A stretch of 64,000 nt of DNA, taken from assembly GCF_000347635.1 (NCBI RefSeq), contig NC_020514.1, positions 5,332,001 to 5,396,000 on the forward strand, given 5' to 3'. Shown here piece by piece: positions 9,937 through 18,573 of the stretch. Both the position numbers and the translations under genes were made by a program. This stretch comes from Paraglaciecola psychrophila 170 (GTDB lineage: Bacteria; Pseudomonadota; Gammaproteobacteria; Enterobacterales; Alteromonadaceae). Each line of letters opens with the position of its first letter. Position 1 is the first letter of the stretch. The notes below the pieces were generated by a model. That model saw nothing but the letters and a program-made list of their open reading frames with translations, had not been told where the DNA came from and did no database searches.

Positions 9937-10554
9937 ATGACAAAAAACAAACAAATTTTACGTATCGGTGTAGGTGGTCCCGTAGGGTCGGGTAAAACGG
10001 CTTTATTGCGTATGATATGCCTTGAACTCAGAGATAAATACGATATGGCCGTTGTTACCAACGATATTTATACCCGTGAAGACGCGGAATTTTTAACTCG
10101 CCATGGCGCACTTTCAGCAGACCGTATTTTAGGCGTAGAAACAGGTGGTTGTCCACACACCGCCATCCGCGAAGATGCCTCGATGAACCTAGCCGCTATT
10201 GATGACTTACAAGAACGTCACCCCAATTTAGACTTTGTACTCATTGAAAGTGGCGGCGACAACCTAAGCGCCACTTTTAGCCCAGAGTTATCAGACCTAA
10301 CCTTGTACGTGATTGACGTATCAGCCGGAGATAAGATCCCCCGTAAAGGTGGCCCCGGTATTACTAAGTCAGACTTGCTGATCATCAACAAAATTGATTT
10401 AGCTGAATTAGTAGGCGCCTCGTTAGAAATCATGGACAGAGACGCGAAAAAAATGCGAGGCGACAAACCCTTTGTTTTCAGCAATATGAAAACCAAACAA
10501 GGCCTGGACGACATAATCCAATTTATTGAAAAAGAAGGCATGCTGCAGATATAA
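9937..10554 (+). CDS. ureG: Urease accessory GTPase UreG
   Basis: SIMIBI-class GTPase that powers nickel delivery. The P-loop GGPVGSGKT occupies residues 13-21, the metal-binding CPH motif is residues 72-74 ([11 protein letters not shown]), and the NKIDLA guanine-specificity motif is present. At 205 aa it is complete. It follows ureF after 70 bases and precedes a small membrane-protein gene that may share the transcript. Confidence 0.97.
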   Translation: MTKNKQILRIGVGGPVGSGKTALLRMICLELRDKYDMAVVTNDIYTREDAEFLTRHGALSADRILGVETGGCPHTAIREDASMNLAAIDDLQERHPNLDFVLIESGGDNLSATFSPELSDLTLYVIDVSAGDKIPRKGGPGITKSDLLIINKIDLAELVGASLEIMDRDAKKMRGDKPFVFSNMKTKQGLDDIIQFIEKEGMLQI

Positions 10555-10604
10555 CAGCAGCGCTACATTAACCCAATTGAAAATTAACTAATTAAGGAAC
10601 CTCC

Positions 10605-10787
10605 ATGAAATACTTATTCACATTGATATGTCTTATCGTCACCAGCAGCGCTATGGCTCACGAAGACCACGCCCTTGGCGAAAGCGTACACTTTGCCTAT
10701 CACATCGCTTTTTGGAGCTTATGTGCGCTAGTTGTGTATAAAGGGTTTGCTTGGTTTAAAGCGAGAAATATCAGCAAAAAAAGATAA
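10605..10787 (+). CDS. Small membrane protein with HEDH N-terminus, urease-linked, unknown function
   Basis: A 60-aa protein. Residues 1-18 look like a signal peptide ending in AMA; the mature form starts HEDHALGESVHFAYH and has one membrane helix (about residues 30-48) and a basic tail. The His-rich start after the signal peptide recalls the first segment of HupE/UreJ nickel/cobalt transporters, but the rest of that fold is absent. The ATG has a good AAGGA ribosome site. It follows ureG by 50 bases on the same strand. A role in metal supply to urease is a guess from context. Confidence 0.7.
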   Translation: MKYLFTLICLIVTSSAMAHEDHALGESVHFAYHIAFWSLCALVVYKGFAWFKARNISKKR

Positions 10788-10869
10788 CTTTGGGGAGTCT
10801 AGTTGTGTTGGGATCCTCTTTTTGAGAGGGCACATAACGGCTATTGTAAACCGTCAGATCATATACCGA

Positions 10870-11463
10870 TCACTTATGGTGATTGGTAATAGTGCCATCA
10901 AGTAAGTTGTTTAGTTCAAGAAGTTCTTTATCGAAGCGTTTTTGACGTTTATCAGCCCAAATCCATATGGCAATAAACACCACGGCAACAATACATGATG
11001 AAATAACCGCTTTATGTATGAGTTTTTCTATAGGGAATATATCGTAATAAAACAGAGCAAAGTATTGAATACCAATCAGCACTAATACCGGCCAAATTGA
11101 GTGTTTAGTAATAAAGGCAATTTTGCTGTTATTAGCGAGTTGTTTTTGTAATTGTTGTATATATTTTTCGGTTGATTCGCTAGACCACCCAAGAGAAAAC
11201 CTTCTTAACCAAGTCAGATAAACAACAAAAGGTACAGATAATAATAAAATTGCCAGAACAATCCGTTTAGTCACGATATCTAACTCATCCATGTACTGCC
11301 ATATCAATACAAAGGGAATAACCACGCTCAGCACATCAAGACACACATACAAATGCTGCTTTACCTTAGTCCAGCGCCACTTTTTAGTAATAGCCTGTAT
11401 ATCTGGTTGCTCTGCAGTTTGCCCCTGCCAAAGTTGGCTAAGTGGGTCTTGGATATCAGACAT
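10870..11463 (-). CDS. Membrane protein encoded with an ECF sigma factor (possible anti-sigma)
   Basis: A 197-aa protein with a soluble N-terminus (DPLSQLWQGQTAEQPDIQAI), two pairs of hydrophobic helices (about 40-85 and 120-170) and a charged tail. It overlaps the sigma-factor gene by eight bases, so translation is coupled. That arrangement is typical of sigma/anti-sigma pairs, but no zinc-binding HxxxCxxC motif is visible, so the anti-sigma role is only inferred. No close family is recognised. Confidence 0.75.
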   Translation of the reverse strand: MSDIQDPLSQLWQGQTAEQPDIQAITKKWRWTKVKQHLYVCLDVLSVVIPFVLIWQYMDELDIVTKRIVLAILLLSVPFVVYLTWLRRFSLGWSSESTEKYIQQLQKQLANNSKIAFITKHSIWPVLVLIGIQYFALFYYDIFPIEKLIHKAVISSCIVAVVFIAIWIWADKRQKRFDKELLELNNLLDGTITNHHK

Positions 11464-11953
11464 GCTGAATGCTCTCCATCAATACTTTTCTCGCTCTGTT
11501 AAGAATCACCCCAGCGTTGGAGCCACTTATACCGCAAGCTTCAGCTATTTCGCTGTAGCTCAATCCTTCCATCGACATGGTAACTACTTGGCGCGTTTGT
11601 ATGGGCATTTTCCTAATTTCTTTAAGCATGGTTTGTATCTGCTGTTGTTGAGCTATTTGCACATCAGAGCTCGGCTGCTGACTTGGCTGCGGTGTTTCTA
11701 CTTCACAATAAGAGTCGTTACGAGGTTGCTTGGCATGATAAGCCACATGGGTAATCGCTTTATTATGAGCGACACGTAATACGTAAGTTTTAACACTGCT
11801 ATCACCTTTGAATTTTTCTAACGCCTGCCACACGGCCAAAGAAATTTCTTGCAACAACTCTTGTCGCAAATGAAAATTTGCTTCATAGGTCGTAGCCACG
11901 CGGCCTAATAAGGCGGCATGTTCTTTTAAAATTTGGCTAAAATCCTTGCTCAA
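11456..11953 (-). CDS. RNA polymerase sigma factor, ECF-like (sigma-70 family)
   Basis: A 165-aa protein with sigma region 2 in the N-terminal half (LRQELLQEISLAVWQALEKF and KTYVLRVAHNKAITH) and region 4 at the C-terminus, with the helix-turn-helix GLSYSEIAEACGISGSNAGV. The region-2 wording DLxQEIxLxxWxAL is typical of ECF factors. It is the first gene of a two-gene minus-strand operon with a membrane protein that may restrain it. Its regulon cannot be read from the window. Confidence 0.88.
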   Translation of the reverse strand: MSKDFSQILKEHAALLGRVATTYEANFHLRQELLQEISLAVWQALEKFKGDSSVKTYVLRVAHNKAITHVAYHAKQPRNDSYCEVETPQPSQQPSSDVQIAQQQQIQTMLKEIRKMPIQTRQVVTMSMEGLSYSEIAEACGISGSNAGVILNRARKVLMESIQHV

Positions 11954-12139
11954 GTGGCTCTGTATTCCCTAAAAGCGAACGTCAAAATTGTAGGTTCAGT
12001 ACAATAGTCTGCATTTAAATAAAAATATTACACATTTGTTGTAATAAGTTTTTGTTACCCAAGACTATAGGTTTAAAGGTAAATGAAAATAGTCCATGAA
12101 CCTTTATCCCACTGCTAACACATGACTTAGGAGTCACTT

Positions 12140-12406
12140 ATGGATCCCCTTAAAATTATCATTTTATTATCTTCTCTTGCCGCGATTTATCTGACAATTT
12201 GTTGGTTAGATCACAAAAAAGGCTGGCAATTATCAAGCTGGATAAATGGCCGTTGCAGTAATCCTTTTACGCCGACACCAAAAGCCGCAGACAGTCAGGA
12301 TGATAAAGATTTACTGATTAAACAATTGATAGAAAGAGTGCAAGTATTGGAAAAAATTGTCACTGAACCTAGCTATGAATTAAATAAAAAGCTTAATCAG
12401 CTCTGA
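12140..12406 (+). CDS. PspB-like small membrane protein
   Basis: An 88-aa protein with one N-terminal membrane helix (residues 4-23), a polar linker and a C-terminal coiled coil, LLIKQLIERVQVLEKIV. The layout and the end resemble PspB of the phage-shock response, but the protein is longer and no pspA or pspC is nearby, so the name is tentative. A GGAG ribosome site precedes the ATG. It is divergent from the sigma-factor gene and its stop abuts the stop of the convergent permease gene inside a shared hairpin. Confidence 0.7.
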   Translation: MDPLKIIILLSSLAAIYLTICWLDHKKGWQLSSWINGRCSNPFTPTPKAADSQDDKDLLIKQLIERVQVLEKIVTEPSYELNKKLNQL

Positions 12407-12417
12407 TTAAGCTTTTT
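12386..12417. terminator. Bidirectional terminator overlapping both convergent gene ends
   Basis: A perfect 15-bp inverted repeat: arms 12386-12400 and 12403-12417 with a 2-nt centre, GCTTAATCAG flanked by five A on one side and five T on the other. It can terminate in both directions. The stop codon of the small membrane protein (12404-12406) and that of the permease (12407-12409) sit side by side in one arm, so the hairpin is coding on both strands. Confidence 0.85.
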
Positions 12418-13309
12418 GCTTACGCTTGTTAAATGGCAATTGTAGTTTACCCATAGCAACAGCATTTCCTAATAACACGACTGCCACACCAATAAATGCC
12501 TCTAAATGCCATTGATAACCTTCAAACACAGTAGATAATATCAAGGCAATAATGGGATAAACCAACACAACATATGCGGCTTTGTCTGAGCCCATTTGTT
12601 TGACCAGTTGCATATAACTTCCAAACGCCAAAACCGAACCAAACACCGACAAATAAAGCATCGAGTAATAGTAATGAGGATTGGTAGGGATCGTAAATTC
12701 AGCGCCGTTAAACATGGCCGCGGTGAAAATAAACACAACACCATAACTCATGGCCCAAAAATTCATTTGAATGACAGGTGTGCCATGGTCAAGGATCAAC
12801 TCAGAGATGACATTGCCCATAGAAGCAAAAAAGAACGAGGCCAATGCAAAACTAATGCCTAATAACAGATATTGATTAGCACTGACCTTAGCAAATTCAG
12901 GCAAGAATATTAAGCCTATACCAAACATACCCAAGGTTGCGCCTATCATGACTTCTTTACGAATAGGTTTATTTAATAGAACACGTCGTAGTAAAACATT
13001 CACATACACCATACCTGAGCTCATTAACGCCACAATCGCGCTAATGATATATTGTTGGCTTTGATATAAAAGGGTGTAATCAAGAGTATATAAACATAAC
13101 CCCACACCGGCCATTTTAATATGGATATGCCTAGGTAGGTGTAACGATAAATTTTTAATTTTGCAATAGGTAAACAGGATAATGGCAGCAATCAAGAAAC
13201 GATATGCGACCGAAAGCACAGGGTCGACTTCACCAAATTGATAAGTGATGGCCAGCCAAGTGGAACCCCAGATAAGCACTACTACAGAAAAAAGGACAGG
13301 GTTAGACAA
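12407..13309 (-). CDS. DMT-superfamily (EamA) transporter
   Basis: A 300-aa inner-membrane protein with ten predicted helices in two EamA repeats. The start NPVLFSVVVLIWGSTWLAIT is the typical EamA opening, and the second repeat has SMLYLSVFGSVLAFGSYMQL. Such proteins export metabolites or amino acids; the substrate cannot be read. It faces away from the M20 peptidase gene, with 73 bases between their starts. Confidence 0.9.
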   Translation of the reverse strand: MSNPVLFSVVVLIWGSTWLAITYQFGEVDPVLSVAYRFLIAAIILFTYCKIKNLSLHLPRHIHIKMAGVGLCLYTLDYTLLYQSQQYIISAIVALMSSGMVYVNVLLRRVLLNKPIRKEVMIGATLGMFGIGLIFLPEFAKVSANQYLLLGISFALASFFFASMGNVISELILDHGTPVIQMNFWAMSYGVVFIFTAAMFNGAEFTIPTNPHYYYSMLYLSVFGSVLAFGSYMQLVKQMGSDKAAYVVLVYPIIALILSTVFEGYQWHLEAFIGVAVVLLGNAVAMGKLQLPFNKRKQKA

Positions 13310-13382
13310 CGGTTTATTACTCTTGATGAAAGGTTATACTAGTGGCAAGTTTACCCAGTAAAGCCCTATAAGTGATTCGTTT

Positions 13383-14849
13383 ATGAAAAAAATACTGCTA
13401 TCCATCGCTACTTTTGTCTGTGTGTTATTAGTTATCGTGGTCTTTCGTGCGACCACTACTTTTGAAAACAATCAGTATCAGGTCACAGAGTCTTTAACTC
13501 TAATTACATTAGACGAAAATGCAGCAATCGACAGATTTAGTCAAGCGCTACAAATCCCCACCATTTCCTATGACGAATCCAGCAAGCTTGATCACTCAGC
13601 ATTTCAAGCGTTCCACCAACATTTAGCCCAGTCTTTTCCATTAGTACATGCACAAACAAAGCTTACCAAGTTCAATGATTACAGCATGGTTTACCGTCTA
13701 AAGGGTCAAAATCCACAGCTCAAACCTGCACTTTTTATGGGGCATATGGATGTGGTGCCGGTTGATGAGCAAACTAAAGACCAATGGTTACAACCGCCAT
13801 TTGGCGGAAAAGTAGTGGACGGGGTGATTTGGGGTAGAGGTGCAATAGACGACAAGGTCAGTGTGCTGGCACTAATGGAGTCCTTAGAGTGGTTTTTAGC
13901 AAACAATAAAATACCACAAAGAGATATCTATTTTGCCTTTGGTCACGATGAAGAGGCAGGCGGCGAAGGTGCAAAAGCGATAGCCAAATATTTTGTTGAG
14001 CAAGGTATCCAGTTTGAATTTATCTTAGACGAAGGGGGCGTGATTACCGACGGTATTATTCCCGGTACAACTCAACCCATAGCCCTAATTGGCGTGGCCG
14101 AAAAAGGCTTTGTGAATTTTAAGCTTAGCGTGAATGCTGAGGGTGGACATTCATCACAACCACCAGCACATACTGCAGCGGGCATTTTAGCCAGTGCCAT
14201 AGTGAATATAGAGAACAACCCGTTTGATGCACGAACTGAGTTTTTTGAATTGATGTTCGATAACATTGGTTATTCGATGCCGTTATCCCAACGTTTACCT
14301 CTGGCTAACTTATGGTTATTTGAACCATTAGTACTTAGCAAACTTCTTAAAAGCCCCAGCTCAGCAGCAAGCGCGCGCACTACAACAGCCGTCACTATGT
14401 TACAAGGCAGCACTAAGTCAAACGTACTCCCTACTATTGCAACCGCAGTGGTGAATTTTAGAATATTACCCGGCGATACCATAGACAGTGTTCAAGCGCA
14501 CCTTGAACGCGTAATCGATGACTCTCGAGTGGTACTATCTACTGAACTGGCCAACGAAGCATCAGCAGTATCACCCACCGATAATATTGGTTTTAAGCTA
14601 ATCGAAAGCTCAATCAGACGTTTGGACGACAATGTGCTTATCACGCCCTACCTAGTATTAGGCGCAACAGATTCAAGGCATTTTCAGGCACTATCAGATA
14701 ATATTTATCGCTTTATGATGGTCTCACTCAACTCAGACACACTAAAACAGTTCCACGGGCTGAATGAGCAAATCACTGTTAAAGACTATTTCAACGCCAT
14801 CCAATTTTATTATGCGATGTTGGAGCAGTCGGCAGGAGCCTCACCTTAG
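13383..14849 (+). CDS. M20-family metallopeptidase (PM20D1-like), membrane-anchored
   Basis: A 488-aa protein. Residues 3-22 form an N-terminal membrane anchor or uncleaved signal. Metal-binding motifs of the M20 clan follow: MGHMDVVPV, GRGAIDDKVS with the bridging Asp, FGHDEEAGG with the catalytic Glu pair, LDEGG and a late His in LKQFHGLNE. A lid-domain His is in EGGHSSQPP. The overall wording is close to the PM20D1/carboxypeptidase S group, which cleaves or forms N-acyl amino acids. It likely acts in the periplasm on peptides or N-acyl amino acids. Confidence 0.9.
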   Translation: MKKILLSIATFVCVLLVIVVFRATTTFENNQYQVTESLTLITLDENAAIDRFSQALQIPTISYDESSKLDHSAFQAFHQHLAQSFPLVHAQTKLTKFNDYSMVYRLKGQNPQLKPALFMGHMDVVPVDEQTKDQWLQPPFGGKVVDGVIWGRGAIDDKVSVLALMESLEWFLANNKIPQRDIYFAFGHDEEAGGEGAKAIAKYFVEQGIQFEFILDEGGVITDGIIPGTTQPIALIGVAEKGFVNFKLSVNAEGGHSSQPPAHTAAGILASAIVNIENNPFDARTEFFELMFDNIGYSMPLSQRLPLANLWLFEPLVLSKLLKSPSSAASARTTTAVTMLQGSTKSNVLPTIATAVVNFRILPGDTIDSVQAHLERVIDDSRVVLSTELANEASAVSPTDNIGFKLIESSIRRLDDNVLITPYLVLGATDSRHFQALSDNIYRFMMVSLNSDTLKQFHGLNEQITVKDYFNAIQFYYAMLEQSAGASP

Positions 14850-14855
14850 TAACAT

Positions 14856-15224
14856 TTAATGACTAAACAACTGATTTTTACGAGCGTAAAACCAAGTTAA
14901 CGTTAGCAGGAATAAAGTAAAGATAATAGTAACAGGTTCGAATAGATCGCCCAGCAACGCTCGATACTTTTTCGCCCAAAACAGGGCGAAAAAGCAATGG
15001 CTAGTAAGCATAAAACCGCACCAAAAATTTATATATTGGGCCCACTTCACTTGCTTTAGTCCATACCAAGCTAAATTGCCGATGAAAACCGTTACAATTA
15101 ACAATACAGTTGGGATAATAAAGTGTTTACCGATAATAAAGGTTTGCAACACTGCGAGTGATGCTAACAATGCAAAAACAGCCATTAACCAATCGAGTCC
15201 ATAACTAAGGGTCATTTTTTTCAT
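14856..15224 (-). CDS. Four-helix membrane protein, unknown function
   Basis: A 122-aa protein with about four hydrophobic helices and no recognised domain. A GTG four codons upstream (15236) is also possible; the ATG at 15224 is preferred for its spacing from a GGA-containing ribosome region and the MKK start. It is separated by 46 bases from the GFA-family gene upstream on the same strand, so the two may be co-transcribed. The function is unknown. Confidence 0.65.
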   Translation of the reverse strand: MKKMTLSYGLDWLMAVFALLASLAVLQTFIIGKHFIIPTVLLIVTVFIGNLAWYGLKQVKWAQYINFWCGFMLTSHCFFALFWAKKYRALLGDLFEPVTIIFTLFLLTLTWFYARKNQLFSH

Positions 15225-15270
15225 TGTTTTATCCACTTGGTTGAGTTGTATTATTTATCAGCTAGGCCGA

Positions 15271-15678
15271 CTAGTTTGGAAAACCATCACACTGATTTGC
15301 CTGTTTACCGTCATCATACCAGCTAGCCCGTTCAGCCCAAAAAATATTGTAATTGGGTTCAATATTTTGCCGAGCATCTAAACTGCCTGCAGGCACAATC
15401 AAGGCTTTGCCACTTTTAGTCACAAAAGGCAGGCCCGAGCCACATTCAGTGCAAAACACTACGGTAAAATCACGGTCTGGATAGTTGAATTGTTTTTTAT
15501 GTACTTCGCCTGCCGTCCATTTTATGGCGTCAGGCTCAGTAATTAAATTAGCCGCATGCGCCGATCCAGTAATTTTTTGACATTGTCCACAGTGGCAAAA
15601 ATAGAAACGTTTGAAATCATTCACCACTTTATAAGTAACAGCGCCACAAAGGCAGCTTCCAAAGATCTTATCGCTCAT
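15271..15678 (-). CDS. GFA/CENP-V family zinc protein
   Basis: A 135-aa protein with the complete zinc-binding Cys set of the glutathione-dependent formaldehyde-activating (GFA) fold: GSCLCGAV near the N-terminus, FCHCGQCQ at about residue 32 and FCTECGS at about residue 78. Despite the family name most members have no demonstrated formaldehyde activity. Cytosolic; no partner gene suggests a substrate. Confidence 0.9.
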   Translation of the reverse strand: MSDKIFGSCLCGAVTYKVVNDFKRFYFCHCGQCQKITGSAHAANLITEPDAIKWTAGEVHKKQFNYPDRDFTVVFCTECGSGLPFVTKSGKALIVPAGSLDARQNIEPNYNIFWAERASWYDDGKQANQCDGFPN

Positions 15679-15995
15679 GTGTTCTCCTAAATTAATCTGA
15701 GACTAAGCCTACTGGGTTAGATGAAGAGTGAAACTAGCCTACCTATTTTACCTGAAGTAAAATTACCTTTTGAGCCAATTTGCTTAGCGTTAATTGAGCT
15801 TTGCAGCATTTCAAATTAACTACTGGCTTCACTCAATCCAACCTCGTTAAAATAATACCAGACATTGAAAGGACAAGGTGACTCCATCGCCATACAATTT
15901 TAGAATTGGAATAATATGCAAGCGGAAAGTAGCGAGCCAAAGTATAATAAATTACCAAAACTACGCTTTTTTAAACAAGTTCATGAGAGATATAA
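15679..15995. other. Intergenic region upstream of the cytochrome b561 gene
   Basis: A 317-base region between two divergent genes. The only open frame (15878-16078) overlaps the cytochrome start in another frame and has no protein-like character. No clear promoter or repeat is recognised. Confidence 0.4.
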
Positions 15996-16514
15996 ATGCA
16001 AAACAGATACGCTGCTGTGTCAGTATGGTTACATTGGTTAATGGTGCAAATGTTTATAGGTGTTTATTCTACTATTGAGCTACGCGTTATATTTCCACGT
16101 GGCTCAGAAGATCGCGAACTGATTAAAACTGTACATTTTTTGTTAGGACTTTCGGTTTTTGTAGTGGTGTGGTTGCGCATTTTAGCGCGAGTTGTCACCG
16201 AAACTCCAAGCCGCGAAAGCTATGGTAAATTTCAAACTTACTTATCAAAATTTGTGTTTTTTGCACTCTACGCTTTAATGATCGTCATGCCCCTTTTGGG
16301 TTGGTCTATCGTCAGTTCCGAAGGGCATATTATTAATATACTGGGCTTTGAATTACCGTCTCTTCTCGATACAAATAAAGATCTTGCCCACGACATTGAA
16401 GAAATACATGAAACCTTGGGTAAAGTTGGCTATGGCTTAATTGCCCTGCATGCCATTGCAGCTTTGGGTCATCATTATATTAAAAAAGATGACACCCTAA
16501 AACGTATGTTGTGA
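15996..16514 (+). CDS. Cytochrome b561-family protein
   Basis: A 172-aa inner-membrane di-heme cytochrome b with four helices. The likely heme-ligating histidines are His13 (VWLHWLM), His47 (TVHFLLG), His138 (IEEIHETLG) and His152 (IALHAIAALGHH), the pattern of the bacterial b561 type that oxidises quinols or handles superoxide. It ends 13 bases before the VIT-family gene, so the two are probably one operon. Confidence 0.92.
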   Translation: MQNRYAAVSVWLHWLMVQMFIGVYSTIELRVIFPRGSEDRELIKTVHFLLGLSVFVVVWLRILARVVTETPSRESYGKFQTYLSKFVFFALYALMIVMPLLGWSIVSSEGHIINILGFELPSLLDTNKDLAHDIEEIHETLGKVGYGLIALHAIAALGHHYIKKDDTLKRML

Positions 16515-16527
16515 TTTAAGGAATAAA

Positions 16528-17217
16528 GTGGAATACAATCATGAACACAAGTCGGAGCGTATAAGTTGGATACGAGCCGTAGTATTAGGTGCCAACGACG
16601 GCATAGTGTCGACTGCGAGCTTAATTATTGCCGTAGCCGCTTCGCAGGCGGCTGGCGATAACTTATTCACCGTGGGTATGGCAGGTTTAGTGGCAGGTGC
16701 TATGTCGATGGCCGCGGGTGAATATGTATCTGTTAGTTCTCAAACTGATATTGAAAAAGCGGAACTGGCACTAGAAAAAAGTCACATTCAACAGAACTGG
16801 GCGCTAGAAGTAGAAGAGTTAGCTAACATTTACCACGAAAGAGGTGTTGAGCCACAGTTAGCCAAACAAGTTGCCGAACAATTAATGGAAAAAGATGCCA
16901 TAGGCAGCCACGCTAGAGACGAACTAGGAATAACCGACTTATCCCAAGGTAATCCACTACAGGCAGCGGTATATTCTGCGCTGTCTTTCTCAGCAGGGGC
17001 CTCATTACCGGTGATGATGATATTACTGGTTAGCCAGGCGGCATTAATGCCAGCCGTCATCTGTATTTCACTATTGTCGCTTGTTGTTTTAGGCAGCATA
17101 TCAGCTCACGCTGGTGGAGCCTCTAAAACTAAAGGCGCAATACGAGTGTTATTCTGGGGTAGTTTAGCGATGGCAGTATCAATGGGGGTGGGCAGTCTAT
17201 TTGACGTGAGTATATAG
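16528..17217 (+). CDS. VIT/CCC1-family iron or manganese transporter
   Basis: A 229-aa membrane protein of the VIT family. Typical stretches are RAVVLGANDGIVSTASLI at the start, GLVAGAMSMAAGEYVSVSSQ in the second helix, an acidic cytoplasmic metal-binding loop (about residues 75-130) and three further helices. The start codon is GTG with an AAGGAA ribosome site. It exports or stores Fe(II) or Mn(II) in known members. It lies just after a cytochrome b561 gene. Confidence 0.93.
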   Translation: MEYNHEHKSERISWIRAVVLGANDGIVSTASLIIAVAASQAAGDNLFTVGMAGLVAGAMSMAAGEYVSVSSQTDIEKAELALEKSHIQQNWALEVEELANIYHERGVEPQLAKQVAEQLMEKDAIGSHARDELGITDLSQGNPLQAAVYSALSFSAGASLPVMMILLVSQAALMPAVICISLLSLVVLGSISAHAGGASKTKGAIRVLFWGSLAMAVSMGVGSLFDVSI

Positions 17218-17235
17218 TCACTTGTAAAGATAATA

Positions 17236-17263
17236 CCCGTTACTTAATATCAAAAGTAACGGG
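17236..17263. terminator. Inverted repeat between convergent VIT and proA genes
   Basis: A perfect 10-bp stem (CCCGTTACTT and AAGTAACGGG) with an 8-nt loop lies between the two convergent stops. There is no T-run in either direction, so it may be a factor-assisted terminator or an mRNA 3' stabiliser. Confidence 0.5.
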
Positions 17264-17278
17264 CCGAATACTCCCTAA

Positions 17279-18529
17279 TTAGTCACGCACTTCGCCATCG
17301 CCCATCACGATAAATTTTTCCGTGGTGAGGGATTCTGCGCCCATTGGCCCATAAGCGTGTAATTTGCTGGTAGAGATACCAATTTCAGCACCTAAACCTA
17401 ACTGGCCGCCATCAGAGAAACGTGATGAAGCATTTGCCATGACCACTGCAGAGTTAATCCGGCGGATAAAAGCTTGGGTTTTAGAATAATCTTGGCTCAC
17501 AATAACTTCTGTATGCCCTGAGCTATATTCTTCAATATGTTCAATTGCTAGCTCAAAATCAGCGACGACTTTCACTGCTATTTCCATAGCTAAGTATTCT
17601 GCATGCCAATCTTCTTCGGTCGCGACTTGTGCACCACTGAAATAATCGATGCTGTTTTCACAAGCGTGAATAACAGTGTTGTATTCGGCTAATAATGCCG
17701 CCGCTTTAGGCAGAAACGTTGCTGCAACATCTTGATGTACTAATAATGTTTCTAAAGAGTTACATACGCCGGTACGCTGCGTTTTACCATTTTTAAGTAT
17801 ATTCAACGCCTTCACTTCGTCAGCTGCGCTGTCTACGTATAAATGGCACACCCCTTTGTAATGCTGGATTACAGGGATACGGCTATTTTCGCATACAAAA
17901 CGAATTAGCCCTTCGCCGCCTCTAGGGATAATCAAATCAATGGATTCATCTAGTGTCATCAACTCATTCATCACGGCACGGTCTGTATCAGGCACAACTA
18001 CCACAGCTGCAGGATCGAGTTGCTGTTTGGCTAGGGCAATTTCAATGCATTCAGCCAAGGCTAGATTTGAATGTATGGCTTCTTTACCACCCCGTAAAAT
18101 CACGGCATTACCTGCTTTTATGCATAACGCAGCAGCATCGATGGTCACATTAGGTCGTGATTCGTAAATCATCGCAATCACGCCTAACGGAATACGCATT
18201 TTGCCCACTTGAATACCGCTTGGCATACGCTGGATATTAGCAATATTGCCTACCGGATCAGCTTGACCTGCAATCTCGATCACGGCATCAGCAATGCTTT
18301 TAATCCGCTCTGGGTCAAGTGCTAATCGGTCAAGCATGGCTGCGTCTAAGTTGTTTTCTTTAGCTGCGTCTAGGTCCTTAACATTAGCGACTAAGATGCT
18401 ATCAGTATTAGCTATAAGCGCTTCGGCTATATCAGTTAGAAGCTGATTTTTTTGCTTCGCTGTTAAGTTAGCGACTTGGCGAGCTGCCTTCTTGGCTTTT
18501 AGTGCCGCTTCGGCAATTGAGAAACTCAT
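17279..18529 (-). CDS. proA: Gamma-glutamyl phosphate reductase
   Basis: Second enzyme of proline synthesis: reduces gamma-glutamyl phosphate to glutamate semialdehyde with NADPH. The 416-aa protein has the aldehyde-dehydrogenase fold with MIYESRPNVTID, ILRGGKEAIHSN and the catalytic Cys in QRTGVCNSLETLL. It is downstream of proB with a 44-base gap, forming proBA. Confidence 0.97.
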   Translation of the reverse strand: MSFSIAEAALKAKKAARQVANLTAKQKNQLLTDIAEALIANTDSILVANVKDLDAAKENNLDAAMLDRLALDPERIKSIADAVIEIAGQADPVGNIANIQRMPSGIQVGKMRIPLGVIAMIYESRPNVTIDAAALCIKAGNAVILRGGKEAIHSNLALAECIEIALAKQQLDPAAVVVVPDTDRAVMNELMTLDESIDLIIPRGGEGLIRFVCENSRIPVIQHYKGVCHLYVDSAADEVKALNILKNGKTQRTGVCNSLETLLVHQDVAATFLPKAAALLAEYNTVIHACENSIDYFSGAQVATEEDWHAEYLAMEIAVKVVADFELAIEHIEEYSSGHTEVIVSQDYSKTQAFIRRINSAVVMANASSRFSDGGQLGLGAEIGISTSKLHAYGPMGAESLTTEKFIVMGDGEVRD

Positions 18530-18573
18530 GTTGTTGATCCTTATGTAAAAAATTTAATCTAAAGATTAGATGT

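Noticed and set aside
11291..11779. 162-aa ORF on the + strand
   Set aside because: Antisense to the sigma-factor and membrane-protein genes, whose domains are recognisable.
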